Assembly: GCF_900604345.1 (NCBI RefSeq)
Contig: NZ_LR026983.1
Span: 2,170,001 to 2,234,000 of the forward strand
Direction: 5' to 3'
Origin: Maliibacterium massiliense
GTDB lineage: Bacteria > Bacillota > Clostridia > Christensenellales > Maliibacteriaceae
Length of the DNA stretch: 64,000 nt
The notes under the pieces are model-generated. The model saw only the letters and a list, made by a program, of their open reading frames with translations, was not told the origin of the DNA and searched no databases. The translations under genes and the position numbers were made by a program. The first letter of the stretch is position 1. Each line of letters starts with the position of its first letter. Of this stretch, positions 18,927-27,634 are shown one piece after another.

Positions 18927-19774
18927 GCATTCAGAACAAAATCGATTTTGCCGTCATTCTCAGTGTAAAGAACGCCAACCCCAACGGCGACCCGCTCAAC
19001 GGCAACCGCCCGCGCGAGACCATGGAGGGCTATGGCGAGATCAGCGACGTGTGCATCAAGCGCAAGATCCGCAACCGCCTGCAGGATATGGGCGAGGCCA
19101 TCTTTGTGCAGTCGGACGATCGGTGCGACGATGGCTTTGGCAGCCTGCGCGAGCGCGCGGACAACAACGCGGAGCTGAAGAAGGCGGGCAAAAACCGCGC
19201 CGCCTTCGCCGAGATCGCCTGCCGCACCTGGATGGACGTGCGCACCTTTGGGCAGGTGTTTGCCTTTAAAAACACCAAGGCGGGCGAGGGCGTGTCCGTG
19301 CCCGTGCGCGGCCCGGTTTCCCTGCATCCGGCGCTGAGCATTGCGCCGCTGGAGATCGAATCGATGCAGATCACCAAGAGCGTCAACGGCGAGCCGGGCG
19401 AGAAGCGCTCCTCCGATACCATGGGCAGCAAGCACCGGGTGGGCTTCAACGTGTACGTGTTTTATGGCAGCATCAACTGCCAGCTGGCGGAAAAGACCGG
19501 TTTCAGCGATGAGGACGCCGAAAAGGTGCACCAGGCGCTGATCACCCTGTTTGAAAACGACGTCTCCAGCGCGCGGCCGGATGGCAGCATGCAGGTGCAG
19601 CAAGTTTACTGGTGGCGGCACAACTGCAAGCAGGGACAGTATTCCTCCGCCAAGGTGCACGGCTCGCTGCGCGTGCGCGCCAAAGAGGACGTCGCGTTAC
19701 ACGCAATGGAGGATGTGGAAATCCACCTTGAGGAGCTGGAAGGGCTGGTGCCGCAGATTGATGAGGGAAGATGA
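18923..19774 (+). CDS. cas7c: Cas7c (Csd2), Cascade backbone subunit
   Basis: A 283-residue Csd2-family RAMP protein that forms the helical backbone along the crRNA. It begins IQNKIDFAVILSVKNANPNGDPLNGNRPR, the hallmark N-terminus of Cas7 in type I-C. It contains RTWMDVRTFGQVFAFKN and VRGPVSLHPALSI. The ATG overlaps the cas8c stop (ATGA). The 3' end overlaps the cas4 start by 14 bases. Confidence 0.96.
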   Translation: MSIQNKIDFAVILSVKNANPNGDPLNGNRPRETMEGYGEISDVCIKRKIRNRLQDMGEAIFVQSDDRCDDGFGSLRERADNNAELKKAGKNRAAFAEIACRTWMDVRTFGQVFAFKNTKAGEGVSVPVRGPVSLHPALSIAPLEIESMQITKSVNGEPGEKRSSDTMGSKHRVGFNVYVFYGSINCQLAEKTGFSDEDAEKVHQALITLFENDVSSARPDGSMQVQQVYWWRHNCKQGQYSSAKVHGSLRVRAKEDVALHAMEDVEIHLEELEGLVPQIDEGR

Positions 19775-20420
19775 TGTTCTGTGCAGTATCTCCGGCCTGC
19801 AGCATTTTCGCTACTGTCCGCGGCAGTGGGCGCTGATCACCATGGAAAACCAGTGGACGGACAACGTGCACACCGTCACCGGCGCGATCTTCCACGAAAA
19901 CGCGCACGAGGGACTGCGCGTGGAGCTGCGCGGCGATACGCTGATCGTGCGGCAGCTGGAGGTGCGCTCCGGCACCTGGCATCTGCACGGCGTATGCGAT
20001 GTGGTGGAATTTCACCGCAGCAAGACGGGCGTGCCGCTCGCTGGCAGAGAGGGGCGCTGGCAGCCTGTGCCGGTGGAATACAAAAAGGGACACCCCAAGG
20101 AAACAGATGCGGATGCGTTACAGCTCTGCGCGCAGGCGGTCTGTCTGGAGGATATGCTGTGCTGCCGGATACCGGAGGCGTACCTCTATTACGGAGAGCC
20201 CCGCAAACGCTCCCTGGTAAAGCTGGATCAGGAACTCCGAGACAATCTTGCTGATACCATCCAACGCATGCGCGCCATGATGCTGCGCGGGCAGGTGCCG
20301 CGCGTCAAAAAGAGCAAGGCCTGCAGGGGATGCTCTCTTGCGGACGTCTGCCTGCCGGCCGTGACGGGCGGCGGCTCGGCGCGGGATTACCTGTCGCACG
20401 CAATCTGCCAGGAGGAATGA
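19761..20420 (+). CDS. cas4: Cas4 nuclease of the CRISPR adaptation module
   Basis: A 219-residue PD-(D/E)XK-type Cas4 with an iron-sulfur cluster. It trims prespacers and helps choose the PAM with Cas1-Cas2. The N-terminus ISGLQHFRYCPRQWALI provides the first cluster Cys. Three more lie in CRGCSLADVCLP near the C-terminus. Catalytic residues are in CDVVEFHR and VEYKKGHPK. The start at ATG 19761 inside the end of cas7 gives the typical family N-terminus; the frame stays open further upstream but that part is antisense-like shadow. Confidence 0.93.
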   Translation: MREDDVLCSISGLQHFRYCPRQWALITMENQWTDNVHTVTGAIFHENAHEGLRVELRGDTLIVRQLEVRSGTWHLHGVCDVVEFHRSKTGVPLAGREGRWQPVPVEYKKGHPKETDADALQLCAQAVCLEDMLCCRIPEAYLYYGEPRKRSLVKLDQELRDNLADTIQRMRAMMLRGQVPRVKKSKACRGCSLADVCLPAVTGGGSARDYLSHAICQEE

Positions 20421-20421
20421 C

Positions 20422-21453
20422 GTGAAAAAGCTGGGCAACACGCTTTTTTTTGTGACGCCGGATGTATACGTCTCGCTGGATGGCGAAAACATCGTGCTGA
20501 AGAAAGACGGAAAGGAGGCAATGCGCCGCCCGCTGCATTATATCGACAGCATCGTATGCTTTGGTTACTTTGGCATCAGCCCCGCGCTGATGGCAAAATG
20601 TGCGTCTGACGGCATTGCCGTCAGTTTCCACAGCCCATCAGGACGGCTTATGGCGCGCGTGGTGGGGAAGACGCAGGGCAACGTGCTGCTGCGCAAAACC
20701 CAGGTGTACGCATCGGACGCTCCTGCGCGCAGCATGCCCATTGCGCGCGCCTGTATTGCCGCGAAAATCTACAACGCGCGCTGGGCGCTGGAGCGGGCAA
20801 CGCGCGATCACGCACTGCGGCTGGACGTGGACAAAATCAAAGCGGTCTCGCAAGCGCTCCAGCAGGCATCCCGAGATGCGCTGCAGAGCGAAAGCGAGGA
20901 GATGCTCCGCGGCGTAGAAGGCAATGCCGCGTCCATGTACTTTTCGGTGCTGGATGACCTAATTCTGCAGCAAAAGGACCAGTTTTATTTCCGCCAGCGC
21001 ACCAGGCGCCCGCCTATGGATGCGTTTAACGCCATGTTGTCCTTTTGCTATGCGCTGTTGACCAATGACATGACATCCGCACTGGAGACGGTCGGCTTGG
21101 ATCCGTATATCGGGTTTATGCACGCGGACCGCCCGGGCCGTGCCTCCCTGGCGCTGGATTTGATTGAGGAACTGCGGGTGCCCATGGTAGATCGCTTTGT
21201 CCTCTCTATGGTCAACCGGCAAATTGTAAGCGGGGATGGTTTTACCCAGACGGAAAATGGCGCGGTGCTCATGGATGACGACACGCGGCGTCTGGTCCTA
21301 AAACACTGGCAGCTGCGCAAACAGACCGAGATCACGCACCCGTTTCTCAAAGAGAAAGTGGCCTGGGGCGTGATCCCGTACGCGCAGGCACTGCTACTTG
21401 CCAGGCATCTGCGCGGCGACCTGGATGCGTACCCGTCCTTTCTGTGGAAGTGA
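20422..21453 (+). CDS. cas1: Cas1 integrase of the CRISPR adaptation module
   Basis: A 343-residue type I-C Cas1, the metal-dependent endonuclease and integrase that inserts spacers. The catalytic Glu is about residue 166 (GVEGNAASMYF). The His is about residue 234 (GFMHADRPGRASLALDLIEELR), with acidic partners just after it. It uses a GTG start at 20422, with GGAGG 7 bases upstream overlapping the end of cas4. The cas2 gene follows after 6 bases. Confidence 0.96.
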   Translation: MKKLGNTLFFVTPDVYVSLDGENIVLKKDGKEAMRRPLHYIDSIVCFGYFGISPALMAKCASDGIAVSFHSPSGRLMARVVGKTQGNVLLRKTQVYASDAPARSMPIARACIAAKIYNARWALERATRDHALRLDVDKIKAVSQALQQASRDALQSESEEMLRGVEGNAASMYFSVLDDLILQQKDQFYFRQRTRRPPMDAFNAMLSFCYALLTNDMTSALETVGLDPYIGFMHADRPGRASLALDLIEELRVPMVDRFVLSMVNRQIVSGDGFTQTENGAVLMDDDTRRLVLKHWQLRKQTEITHPFLKEKVAWGVIPYAQALLLARHLRGDLDAYPSFLWK

Positions 21454-21459
21454 GGTTAT

Positions 21460-21750
21460 ATGCTGGTACTGATTACCTACGACGTCGATACGACAAGCGC
21501 GCAGGGCCGTAAACGGCTGCGACAAGTTGCCAAGCAGTGCGTCAATTACGGACAGCGCGTGCAGCAATCCGTCTTTGAGTGCAAGCTTGATGCTGCGCAG
21601 TTCAAACAAGTCAAGCACAAGCTGACGGGCCTAATCGATGCATCCCAAGACAGCCTGCGGTTTTATAACCTGGGCAACAGATTTGAACAGCGCGTAGAAC
21701 ATATCGGCGTAAAGCCATCATACGATACGGATGACGCCTTTATCTTCTAA
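21460..21750 (+). CDS. cas2: Cas2 of the CRISPR adaptation module
   Basis: A 96-residue ferredoxin-fold protein that scaffolds the Cas1-Cas2 integration complex. It has the family start MLVLITYDVDTTSAQGRKRLRQVAK and the segment QQSVFECKLDAAQFKQVK. The last gene of the cas operon; the structured leader and the array follow directly downstream on the same strand. Confidence 0.95.
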   Translation: MLVLITYDVDTTSAQGRKRLRQVAKQCVNYGQRVQQSVFECKLDAAQFKQVKHKLTGLIDASQDSLRFYNLGNRFEQRVEHIGVKPSYDTDDAFIF

Positions 21751-21940
21751 TAAACAGCATGTATAAATACGCATTTTCGCCCGTGCGAAAGGGAGCCTCC
21801 CATGTAAACGTGGGGACTTTCGCACCGGATAAGCCCGCAAAAATGCGTATGCTGCATGTACACGTAAGCCGTAAATGCATAAAAGATGGATAAAAAAGGA
21901 GAATCGATGGCAAGCCAGGCTATTTATGCATCATATGGCT
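21751..21940 (+). promoter_or_regulatory. CRISPR leader with nested inverted repeats
   Basis: The 190 bases between cas2 and the first repeat contain an outer inverted repeat (ATACGCATTTT at 21767-21777, complement at 21840-21850), an inner 9-base one (GTGCGAAAG at 21783-21791, complement at 21817-21825) and a small GGGAG-c-CTCCC hairpin between them. The 3' part (about 21870-21930) is A/T-rich, as usual for leaders. It should hold the array promoter and the integration signal; the large dyad is an unusual addition. Confidence 0.75.
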
Positions 21941-23041
21941 GTCGCACCTCGCTGAGGTGCGTGGATTGAAATACTGATAATCAACAAACGAGGTGACAAC
22001 AATGTCGTCGCACCTCGCTGAGGTGCGTGGATTGAAATATGTAATAGCGGGTGTACAGGTACGGGTCGGTCGTGTCGCACCTCGCTGAGGTGCGTGGATT
22101 GAAATAATGTCTTTGTCGGCCACGAACACATTGGGGCTGTGTCGCACCTCGCTGAGGTGCGTGGATTGAAATGACCATATCCGCAAGCGGTGGAGCGTGT
22201 GGCAGGGTCGCACCTCGCTGAGGTGCGTGGATTGAAATCCCAGCAGGTATGCCGTCGATCGCGCCATAAGTTGTCGCACCTCGCTGAGGTGCGTGGATTG
22301 AAATCGGCGCCGGCATCACCCCAGCTACCGCCTGATACCGTGTCGCACCTCGCTGAGGTGCGTGGATTGAAATCACAGCCCCGTGGCCTCATCCATCGAC
22401 ATCCCGGTCGCACCTCGCTGAGGTGCGTGGATTGAAATGGCTCCTGGCCGTGGTTATCCAGCCACGGCATGGTACGTCGCACCTCGCTGAGGTGCGTGGA
22501 TTGAAATTGCCCGTCATGCGGTCGCTCACGTAGGTGATGCCGGTCGCACCTCGCTGAGGTGCGTGGATTGAAATCGGCGACCTCCACCCTTATATGCCAC
22601 ACCCCCGCGCGTCGCACCTCGCTGAGGTGCGTGGATTGAAATATAAAGCCACTATCAACCTACCCCCAGTAACCAAAGTCGCACCTCGCTGAGGTGCGTG
22701 GATTGAAATCTAATTGAAAGGAGTGATGCTATGAAAATCCCCGTCGCACCTCGCTGAGGTGCGTGGATTGAAATTCCTTCCGGCGCGAGATGCGCCGCCT
22801 GGGTATACGGTCGCACCTCGCTGAGGTGCGTGGATTGAAATGATGTGTTTGACGCGCTGAAGCTCATGAAGCGTTAGTCGCACCTCGCTGAGGTGCGTGG
22901 ATTGAAATGTGGCTAAAAACGAAAGGAGACTGTAACAATGGCGTCGCACCTCGCTGAGGTGCGTGGATTGAAATATCGTTGTGCACCCGTACCTCCAGCG
23001 TTTCGTCAGGTCGCACTCCGCGAGGCGTGCGTGGATTGCAA
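21941..23041 (+). CRISPR. Type I-C CRISPR array, 17 repeats and 16 spacers
   Basis: The 32-base repeat starts GTCGCACCTCGC and ends GTGGATTGAAAT, with a GCACCTC/GAGGTGC hairpin, typical of type I-C. Sixteen repeats (first 21941-21972, last 22943-22974) are identical. The seventeenth (23010-23041) is degenerate (CACTCCGCGAGGCGTG centre, ATTGCAAC end), marking the leader-distal end. Spacers are 33-37 bases. Spacers 1, 12 and 15 contain a ribosome-binding-site-like sequence followed by ATG. Spacer 8 contains GCCGTGG...CCACGGC. No spacer visibly matches the prophage in this window by eye. Confidence 0.98.
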
Positions 23042-23211
23042 CGAGGGATACGGTACGGAAAACCCTGGTGCAAGAGGAGGGTGCGGGGGCGGGTTTTCCC
23101 GCCTTCGTGCATGTGCATGTTTGCCTGTGGACGGGATGCAAAAACCTTTGTCTTGTGCTACAATGAGGGCAAACAAAAGTTGGCGCAAATGTGCTGTGGG
23201 AGGTCTTTGAC

Positions 23212-23583
23212 ATGATTGATTTGCGCGGATTTGATCACGTCGTCATCACCGTGACCGACGTGGAAAAGACCATGGACTTCTATACCCAGGTGCTGGGTAT
23301 GCACGCCCAAGGCAACTCCCTTTTTTTCGGCAACCAGTGCATCAAGGTGCACAGGCATCCGGCGGAGTTCCTGCCTGCCGCGCGCAAGCCGATCTCGGGC
23401 AGCGCAGACATCTGCCTGATTGCGCAAGGAGAGATGAGCGACATTGTGGAGTATTTTGTGCGCTGCAATGTGCCGGTGGAGGAGGGCCCCGTTTGGCGCA
23501 CTGGCGCGCGCGGGGACATGACTAGCGTTTACGTGCGCGATCCGGATGGCAATCTGATCGAGATCTGCGTGTATGACGACTGA
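23212..23583 (+). CDS. VOC-family (glyoxalase/dioxygenase fold) protein
   Basis: A 123-residue vicinal-oxygen-chelate protein with two beta-alpha-beta-beta-beta modules. It begins LRGFDHVVITVTDVEKTMDFYTQVLGM, where His is a metal ligand. It ends SVYVRDPDGNLIEICVYDD, with Glu as the other end ligand. A middle segment, SADICLIAQ, belongs to the fold. GGGAGG lies 9 bases before ATG 23212; a GTG seven codons earlier has no comparable site. Similar small proteins are annotated as virulence- or glyoxalase-like; the reaction is not known. It lies immediately downstream of the CRISPR array but is unlikely to be part of it. Confidence 0.85.
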   Translation: MIDLRGFDHVVITVTDVEKTMDFYTQVLGMHAQGNSLFFGNQCIKVHRHPAEFLPAARKPISGSADICLIAQGEMSDIVEYFVRCNVPVEEGPVWRTGARGDMTSVYVRDPDGNLIEICVYDD

Positions 23584-23615
23584 CATGTACTTGCCGGCGC
23601 TGAAAGGAGTGCGTG

Positions 23616-25532
23616 ATGACGGAGCACCTGATGCTGTCGGAAGAACAGCTGAAATACCTGCAACTACTTGCCGCGCAGTACCCTTCGCGGCAGGCTGCCT
23701 GTACGGAGATCATTAACCTGCAGGCCATACTCAACCTGCCCAAGGGCACGGAGCATTTTATCTCTGACGTGCACGGTGAATACGAGGCGTTTACCCATAT
23801 CCTCAACAATTGCTCGGGCGTGATCCGCGAAAAGGTGGAGCAGGTTTTTGCACAGCGCATGAGCAAGGCGGCCCAGGGCGATCTGTGCACGCTGATTTAC
23901 TATCCCAAAGAAAAGCTCAAGATGATCCGCCACCAGCATCGGGATACCCCCGCCTGGTACAAGGCCACGCTGCAGGATTTGATCGACCTTGCCAAAAACC
24001 TTTCCTCCAAATATACGCGTTCCAAGGTGCGCAAGGCGATGCCCGAGGCCTTTGCCTATATCATCGACGAGCTGCTGCATGCCCAGCCGGATGAGGACAA
24101 TAACCAGCTGGTTTACCACGAGCAGATCATCGAATCAGTGATCAACACCGACTGCGGGCGGGATTTCATCCTGGCGCTGGCCGCGTTGATCAAGCGCCTG
24201 GCGGTGGATCACCTGCACATTGTGGGGGATATTTTTGACCGCGGCGCCCATGCCGATAAGATCATGGATCTTTTGATGAGCCATCACTCGCTAGATATCG
24301 AGTGGGGCAACCACGATATCCTGTGGATGGGGGCGGCGTCAGGCAGTGAGGCGTGCATCGCGGCCGTCATCCGCAACAACATTGCCTATGGCAATATGGA
24401 GATGCTCGAAAGCGGTTACGGCATCAGCCTGCGTTCGCTGGTGATGTTCGCAGCCACCTGCTACCAGGGGCAGGAGGACGTCCTTGCGGCGGCGCGCAAG
24501 GCGATCTCGGTGATCCTCTTCAAGCTGGAGGGGCAGCTCATCCGCCGCCATCCCGAATACAACATGCAGGAACACCTGCTGCTGGACAAAATCGATTATG
24601 ACAACGCCACGGTGCGGGTGGGTGCGCACACCTACGCCATGCGCGACGTGGACCTGCCCACCGTGGCGCAGGACGATCCCTATCGCCTGTGCCCTGAGGA
24701 GGAGCAGGTGATGGAGGAGCTGCGCGCGGCGTTTCAAAACAGCGCGCGGCTGCACCGGCACATCGGCTTCCTCTACGCGCGGGGGGCGATGTACCGGTGC
24801 TTTAACAACAACCTGCTGTTCCACGGCTGCATTCCGCTGGATCACGACGGCAACTTTGACAGCGTCACCTTTGATGGCCGCACCTACCAGGGCAAGGCGT
24901 ACATGGATTATGCGGACCGTATGGCGCGGCAGGCCTACTTTGGCAAGGAGAACCAGAACGCGCTGGACTTTATGTGGTACCTGTGGTGCGGCAAGAAATC
25001 CCCGCTTTCGGGACGTTCGGTGCGCACCTTTGAGCGTACCTTTATCGCGGATGAAAGCGCCTGGGAGGAACCGAAAAACGCCTATTACACCTTTTGCCAC
25101 ACCGAGCAGACGTGCAACATGATCCTGCGGGAGTTTGGCCTCTATGACGCGCCCTGCCACATCATCAACGGGCACACGCCGGTGCGGGCCATGGACGGGG
25201 AGAGCCCCATCAAGGCGGGCGGCAAGCTGATTGTGATCGACGGGGGCTTCTGCAAGGCGTACCAGGCGTCTACCGGCATTGCGGGCTATACATTGATCTT
25301 TAACTCGCACGGTATGCGCATCAAGGCCCACCGCCCCTTTGAGAGCGTGGAGGCCGCGCTACAGGAAAACAAGGACATCGAATCCAAAACGAACGCGTTT
25401 GAGACCAAGCGCCGGCGCATGATGGTCAAGGACACGGACGCGGGCCGTGAGATTGCCGAGAACATCGCGGATTTGCAGCTGCTGGTCGCCGCGTATCGTG
25501 AAGGGATTATCCCACAGAACAAGAAGCGCTGA
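23616..25532 (+). CDS. fbp: Fructose-1,6-bisphosphatase, class III
   Basis: A 638-residue enzyme of the Firmicutes-specific class III family, converting fructose 1,6-bisphosphate to fructose 6-phosphate in gluconeogenesis. It carries metallophosphatase motifs: FISDVHGEYEAF, HIVGDIFDRGAHADKIMD, IEWGNHDILWMGA and INGHTPVRAMDGESPIKAGGKLIVIDGGF. The length matches the family (about 640-670). AAAGGAG precedes a GTG-ATG pair; I choose ATG 23616. Cytoplasmic. A perfect bidirectional hairpin terminates it. Confidence 0.96.
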   Translation: MTEHLMLSEEQLKYLQLLAAQYPSRQAACTEIINLQAILNLPKGTEHFISDVHGEYEAFTHILNNCSGVIREKVEQVFAQRMSKAAQGDLCTLIYYPKEKLKMIRHQHRDTPAWYKATLQDLIDLAKNLSSKYTRSKVRKAMPEAFAYIIDELLHAQPDEDNNQLVYHEQIIESVINTDCGRDFILALAALIKRLAVDHLHIVGDIFDRGAHADKIMDLLMSHHSLDIEWGNHDILWMGAASGSEACIAAVIRNNIAYGNMEMLESGYGISLRSLVMFAATCYQGQEDVLAAARKAISVILFKLEGQLIRRHPEYNMQEHLLLDKIDYDNATVRVGAHTYAMRDVDLPTVAQDDPYRLCPEEEQVMEELRAAFQNSARLHRHIGFLYARGAMYRCFNNNLLFHGCIPLDHDGNFDSVTFDGRTYQGKAYMDYADRMARQAYFGKENQNALDFMWYLWCGKKSPLSGRSVRTFERTFIADESAWEEPKNAYYTFCHTEQTCNMILREFGLYDAPCHIINGHTPVRAMDGESPIKAGGKLIVIDGGFCKAYQASTGIAGYTLIFNSHGMRIKAHRPFESVEAALQENKDIESKTNAFETKRRRMMVKDTDAGREIAENIADLQLLVAAYREGIIPQNKKR

Positions 25533-25540
25533 AACAAAGA

Positions 25541-25585
25541 AGGAGCGCCCTGCGGATGAAAACATCCGCAGGGCGCTCCTTTTTG
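25541..25585. terminator. Bidirectional terminator between fbp and the DUF3021 gene
   Basis: Perfect 18-base arms (AGGAGCGCCCTGCGGATG and its complement) flank an AAAA loop, with A-rich sequence before and TTTTT after. It can serve the convergent genes on both strands. Confidence 0.92.
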
Positions 25586-25593
25586 TGCTGGAA

Positions 25594-26034
25594 TCAGTGT
25601 GCGCTGCGTTTGTAGTGCGCTAGCTGCGCGTTGAGCGTGCCGGCAAGGCACCAGTAGTAGAGCGCCCACCCCGCGTACATCACGGCGTACGCCGCCAGGA
25701 AGCAGACGCTAAACAGGGCGATGCTCCCGGCGCTGCCAATGCCGAACCAGCCAAACAGCAGCGCGCAGCCCAGCAGCAGCGCGTAGCACAGCGCCAGGTG
25801 CAGCACGCTGCGCCAGGCAGTGCTGAGGCGGGGCAGCAGCGTATTGTTGACCACCAGCTGCTGCAATAACGACAGCGCGAGACTCACAAGCAGCACCTGC
25901 CACAGCGTGGCGGTGGAAACCGCGCCGCTTTTAAGCCACAGCAGGTCCGCAAGCATATAAAAGAAGAGCAGTATGGAAAAATACAGTGCCATGACAGGTT
26001 TAAACATCATGGAAAAATCCAGCAACTTTTTCAT
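25594..26034 (-). CDS. DUF3021-type four-helix membrane protein
   Basis: A 146-residue protein with four hydrophobic segments (about residues 13-31, 42-62, 80-98 and 106-128). DUF3021 proteins are small Firmicutes membrane proteins nearly always paired with a LytTR regulator, as here: the LytTR gene lies 18 bases upstream. AGGAGG precedes the start. The pair is thought to form a membrane-linked regulatory unit, with the membrane protein restraining the DNA-binding one; the signal is unknown. Confidence 0.82.
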   Translation of the reverse strand: MKKLLDFSMMFKPVMALYFSILLFFYMLADLLWLKSGAVSTATLWQVLLVSLALSLLQQLVVNNTLLPRLSTAWRSVLHLALCYALLLGCALLFGWFGIGSAGSIALFSVCFLAAYAVMYAGWALYYWCLAGTLNAQLAHYKRSAH

Positions 26035-26052
26035 AAAAGGGCGTCCTCCTTT

Positions 26053-26496
26053 TTATTGGGCCAGCTTTGCCTTGAGCTGGGGAACGTACAGGCGCGAGAC
26101 AAAGAGGCGCTCCCCGCTTTCCAGCGCAATGGCGATCTTGCCGCCGTAGCGCGCGTGGGTACTGAAGGCGCGCACTTTGGCAAGGTTGACGAGGGTGGAT
26201 TTGCTTGCGCGAAAGAACGTGCCGCCGCAGAGGCGCTGCTCCAGCTCGTAGAGGCGCAGGGGCGTCTGATAGACCGTGTTTTCGCCATAAAGGAACGTGC
26301 GCTTATCCACGCTTTCGCAGTAGTAGATATCCTGCGGGTCGAGCAGAAAGGTCTGCTCCTGCCAGATGCCCAGCAGCTTTTGATCAAACGTGCGCAGATA
26401 CGCCAGCATGCGCATCACGGTATCGTCGATCTGGCCGCAGCGGATGACCACTTCCGTCTGCGTGCTACCGGGGATGGTGTCGATGGTGACTTTCAT
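26053..26496 (-). CDS. LytTR-family DNA-binding regulator
   Basis: A 147-residue stand-alone LytTR protein. The N-terminal 45 residues resemble other DUF3021-associated regulators (MKVTIDTIPGSTQTEVVIRC). Then comes the LytTR domain: LDPQDIYYCESVDKRTFLYGENTVYQTPLRLYELEQRL, FFRASKSTLVNLAKVRAF and SGERLFVSRLYVPQLKAKL. It forms a two-gene operon with the DUF3021 membrane protein and probably controls that operon. Confidence 0.9.
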   Translation of the reverse strand: MKVTIDTIPGSTQTEVVIRCGQIDDTVMRMLAYLRTFDQKLLGIWQEQTFLLDPQDIYYCESVDKRTFLYGENTVYQTPLRLYELEQRLCGGTFFRASKSTLVNLAKVRAFSTHARYGGKIAIALESGERLFVSRLYVPQLKAKLAQ

Positions 26497-26630
26497 AACG
26501 TTCTCCTTGCGCGCGGTGCCGGATGCTTCTTTGTAGCTACACGCCCATCATAGCGAAGGCGGCGGGCTCGGTCAACAGGCGCGCAACCAAGGTGTGCAAA
26601 GGATGCACCCAAAAGCACAAAACGGCGCGC

Positions 26631-26664
26631 AAAAAGGACTGCCTCGTTTGCGAAGAGGCAGTCC
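26631..26664 (-). terminator. Terminator after the polytopic membrane protein gene
   Basis: GGACTGCCTC pairs with GAGGCAGTCC across a short loop and is followed on the minus strand by TTTTT. It lies just after the stop at 26681. Confidence 0.85.
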
Positions 26665-26680
26665 CTGGGGAACGCGCGGT

Positions 26681-27475
26681 TTATTCGGCTGCGGAGGCCT
26701 CGTCGCAGCGCTGGGGCGCATCCTCGGATGCGGTTGGCTGCGCATCGGGCACGTCCGGCGTATCGGCAGTAGTATCTGCGGGGGCGGCAGGCGCGCCCTC
26801 TGTTGCGCCGGCCAGCGCATCGGTCGCGCTTGGCGCATCAGCGGCATTTGGCGCGACCTTTATGGGTGCGTCCACGTGCCGCATGCGCCCATACAGGATG
26901 GCCATAAGCAGCGTGGTAAAGAAGTACAGCAACGTGGGGTCGTAGGGCAGCGTGACGGTCGCGCTTAAGTAAATGGGCAGGCCGAACAGCTGCGAGAAGA
27001 GCATCGCCATGCATAGCGCTGCGCCAAAGATGGCGAAGATGGAGACGATGCGCGCAAACATGTCCGCCCAGTCCAGCTGCCACACCGCAATAAAGAACAG
27101 CAACAGCGGCATCAGGGAGAGGAACGCGCAGATCAGGTTCATGTAGGCAAGCGTCATGTAGGCCTGCGGGTTGGCGGCGTAGAAGGTCCCAAGATCGGGC
27201 ATGGATTCCATGATCAGCGCGGGCAGGATAAAAAAGGCCCGCGTAAAGACCACGCCCGCACAGGCGATCTTCATCATGCCACTTGCCTGACGCGCGCACG
27301 CAAATGCGATGAAGACGCCCAGAAACAGCACGTTGCTGATATTGGCCACCCAGTTGACCACCTGCCAGTACGCAGCGTTTTCCACATCAAAATACTGCGC
27401 GGCGCTGGTGGCGAACATCAGCAGGCTGGCCACCGCGGCGAGCAGCATGGCGATACGCATTTTTTTATGGGTCAT
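26681..27475 (-). CDS. Polytopic membrane protein of unknown function with an acidic tail
   Basis: A 264-residue protein with six to seven hydrophobic segments, starting MTHKKMRIAMLLAAVASLLMF and including NVLFLGVFIAFAC, ILPALIMES, LICAFLSLMPLLLFFIAVW and IVSIFAIFGAALCMAMLF. After about residue 205 a hydrophilic tail rich in Ala, Pro, Thr and Asp extends into the cytoplasm or outside. AGGAGG lies 7 bases before ATG 27475; the frame is open 11 codons earlier without a site. I do not recognise a family. Confidence 0.75.
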   Translation of the reverse strand: MTHKKMRIAMLLAAVASLLMFATSAAQYFDVENAAYWQVVNWVANISNVLFLGVFIAFACARQASGMMKIACAGVVFTRAFFILPALIMESMPDLGTFYAANPQAYMTLAYMNLICAFLSLMPLLLFFIAVWQLDWADMFARIVSIFAIFGAALCMAMLFSQLFGLPIYLSATVTLPYDPTLLYFFTTLLMAILYGRMRHVDAPIKVAPNAADAPSATDALAGATEGAPAAPADTTADTPDVPDAQPTASEDAPQRCDEASAAE

Positions 27476-27634
27476 TAAAAAGCCTCCTTGCTTGGTGCAT
27501 ATTTCCATATATGTTTATTGTGCGAACAGGGGATGTATTCTACTGTAGCACGAACCCTGCGCACGGTGCAAGGAAACAAATGCCGCGTATGCGCTTTCGC
27601 GCGCGGCGCCATGCTATAGGGGAGGTGAAAAAAC

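Noticed and set aside
13666..21750. Missing cas6 as a defect of the CRISPR locus
   Set aside because: Type I-C systems lack cas6; Cas5c processes the crRNA.
21931..22617. Minus-strand frames through the CRISPR array
   Set aside because: Periodic translation of the repeats (FNPRTSARCD, ISIHAPQRGAT); not genes.
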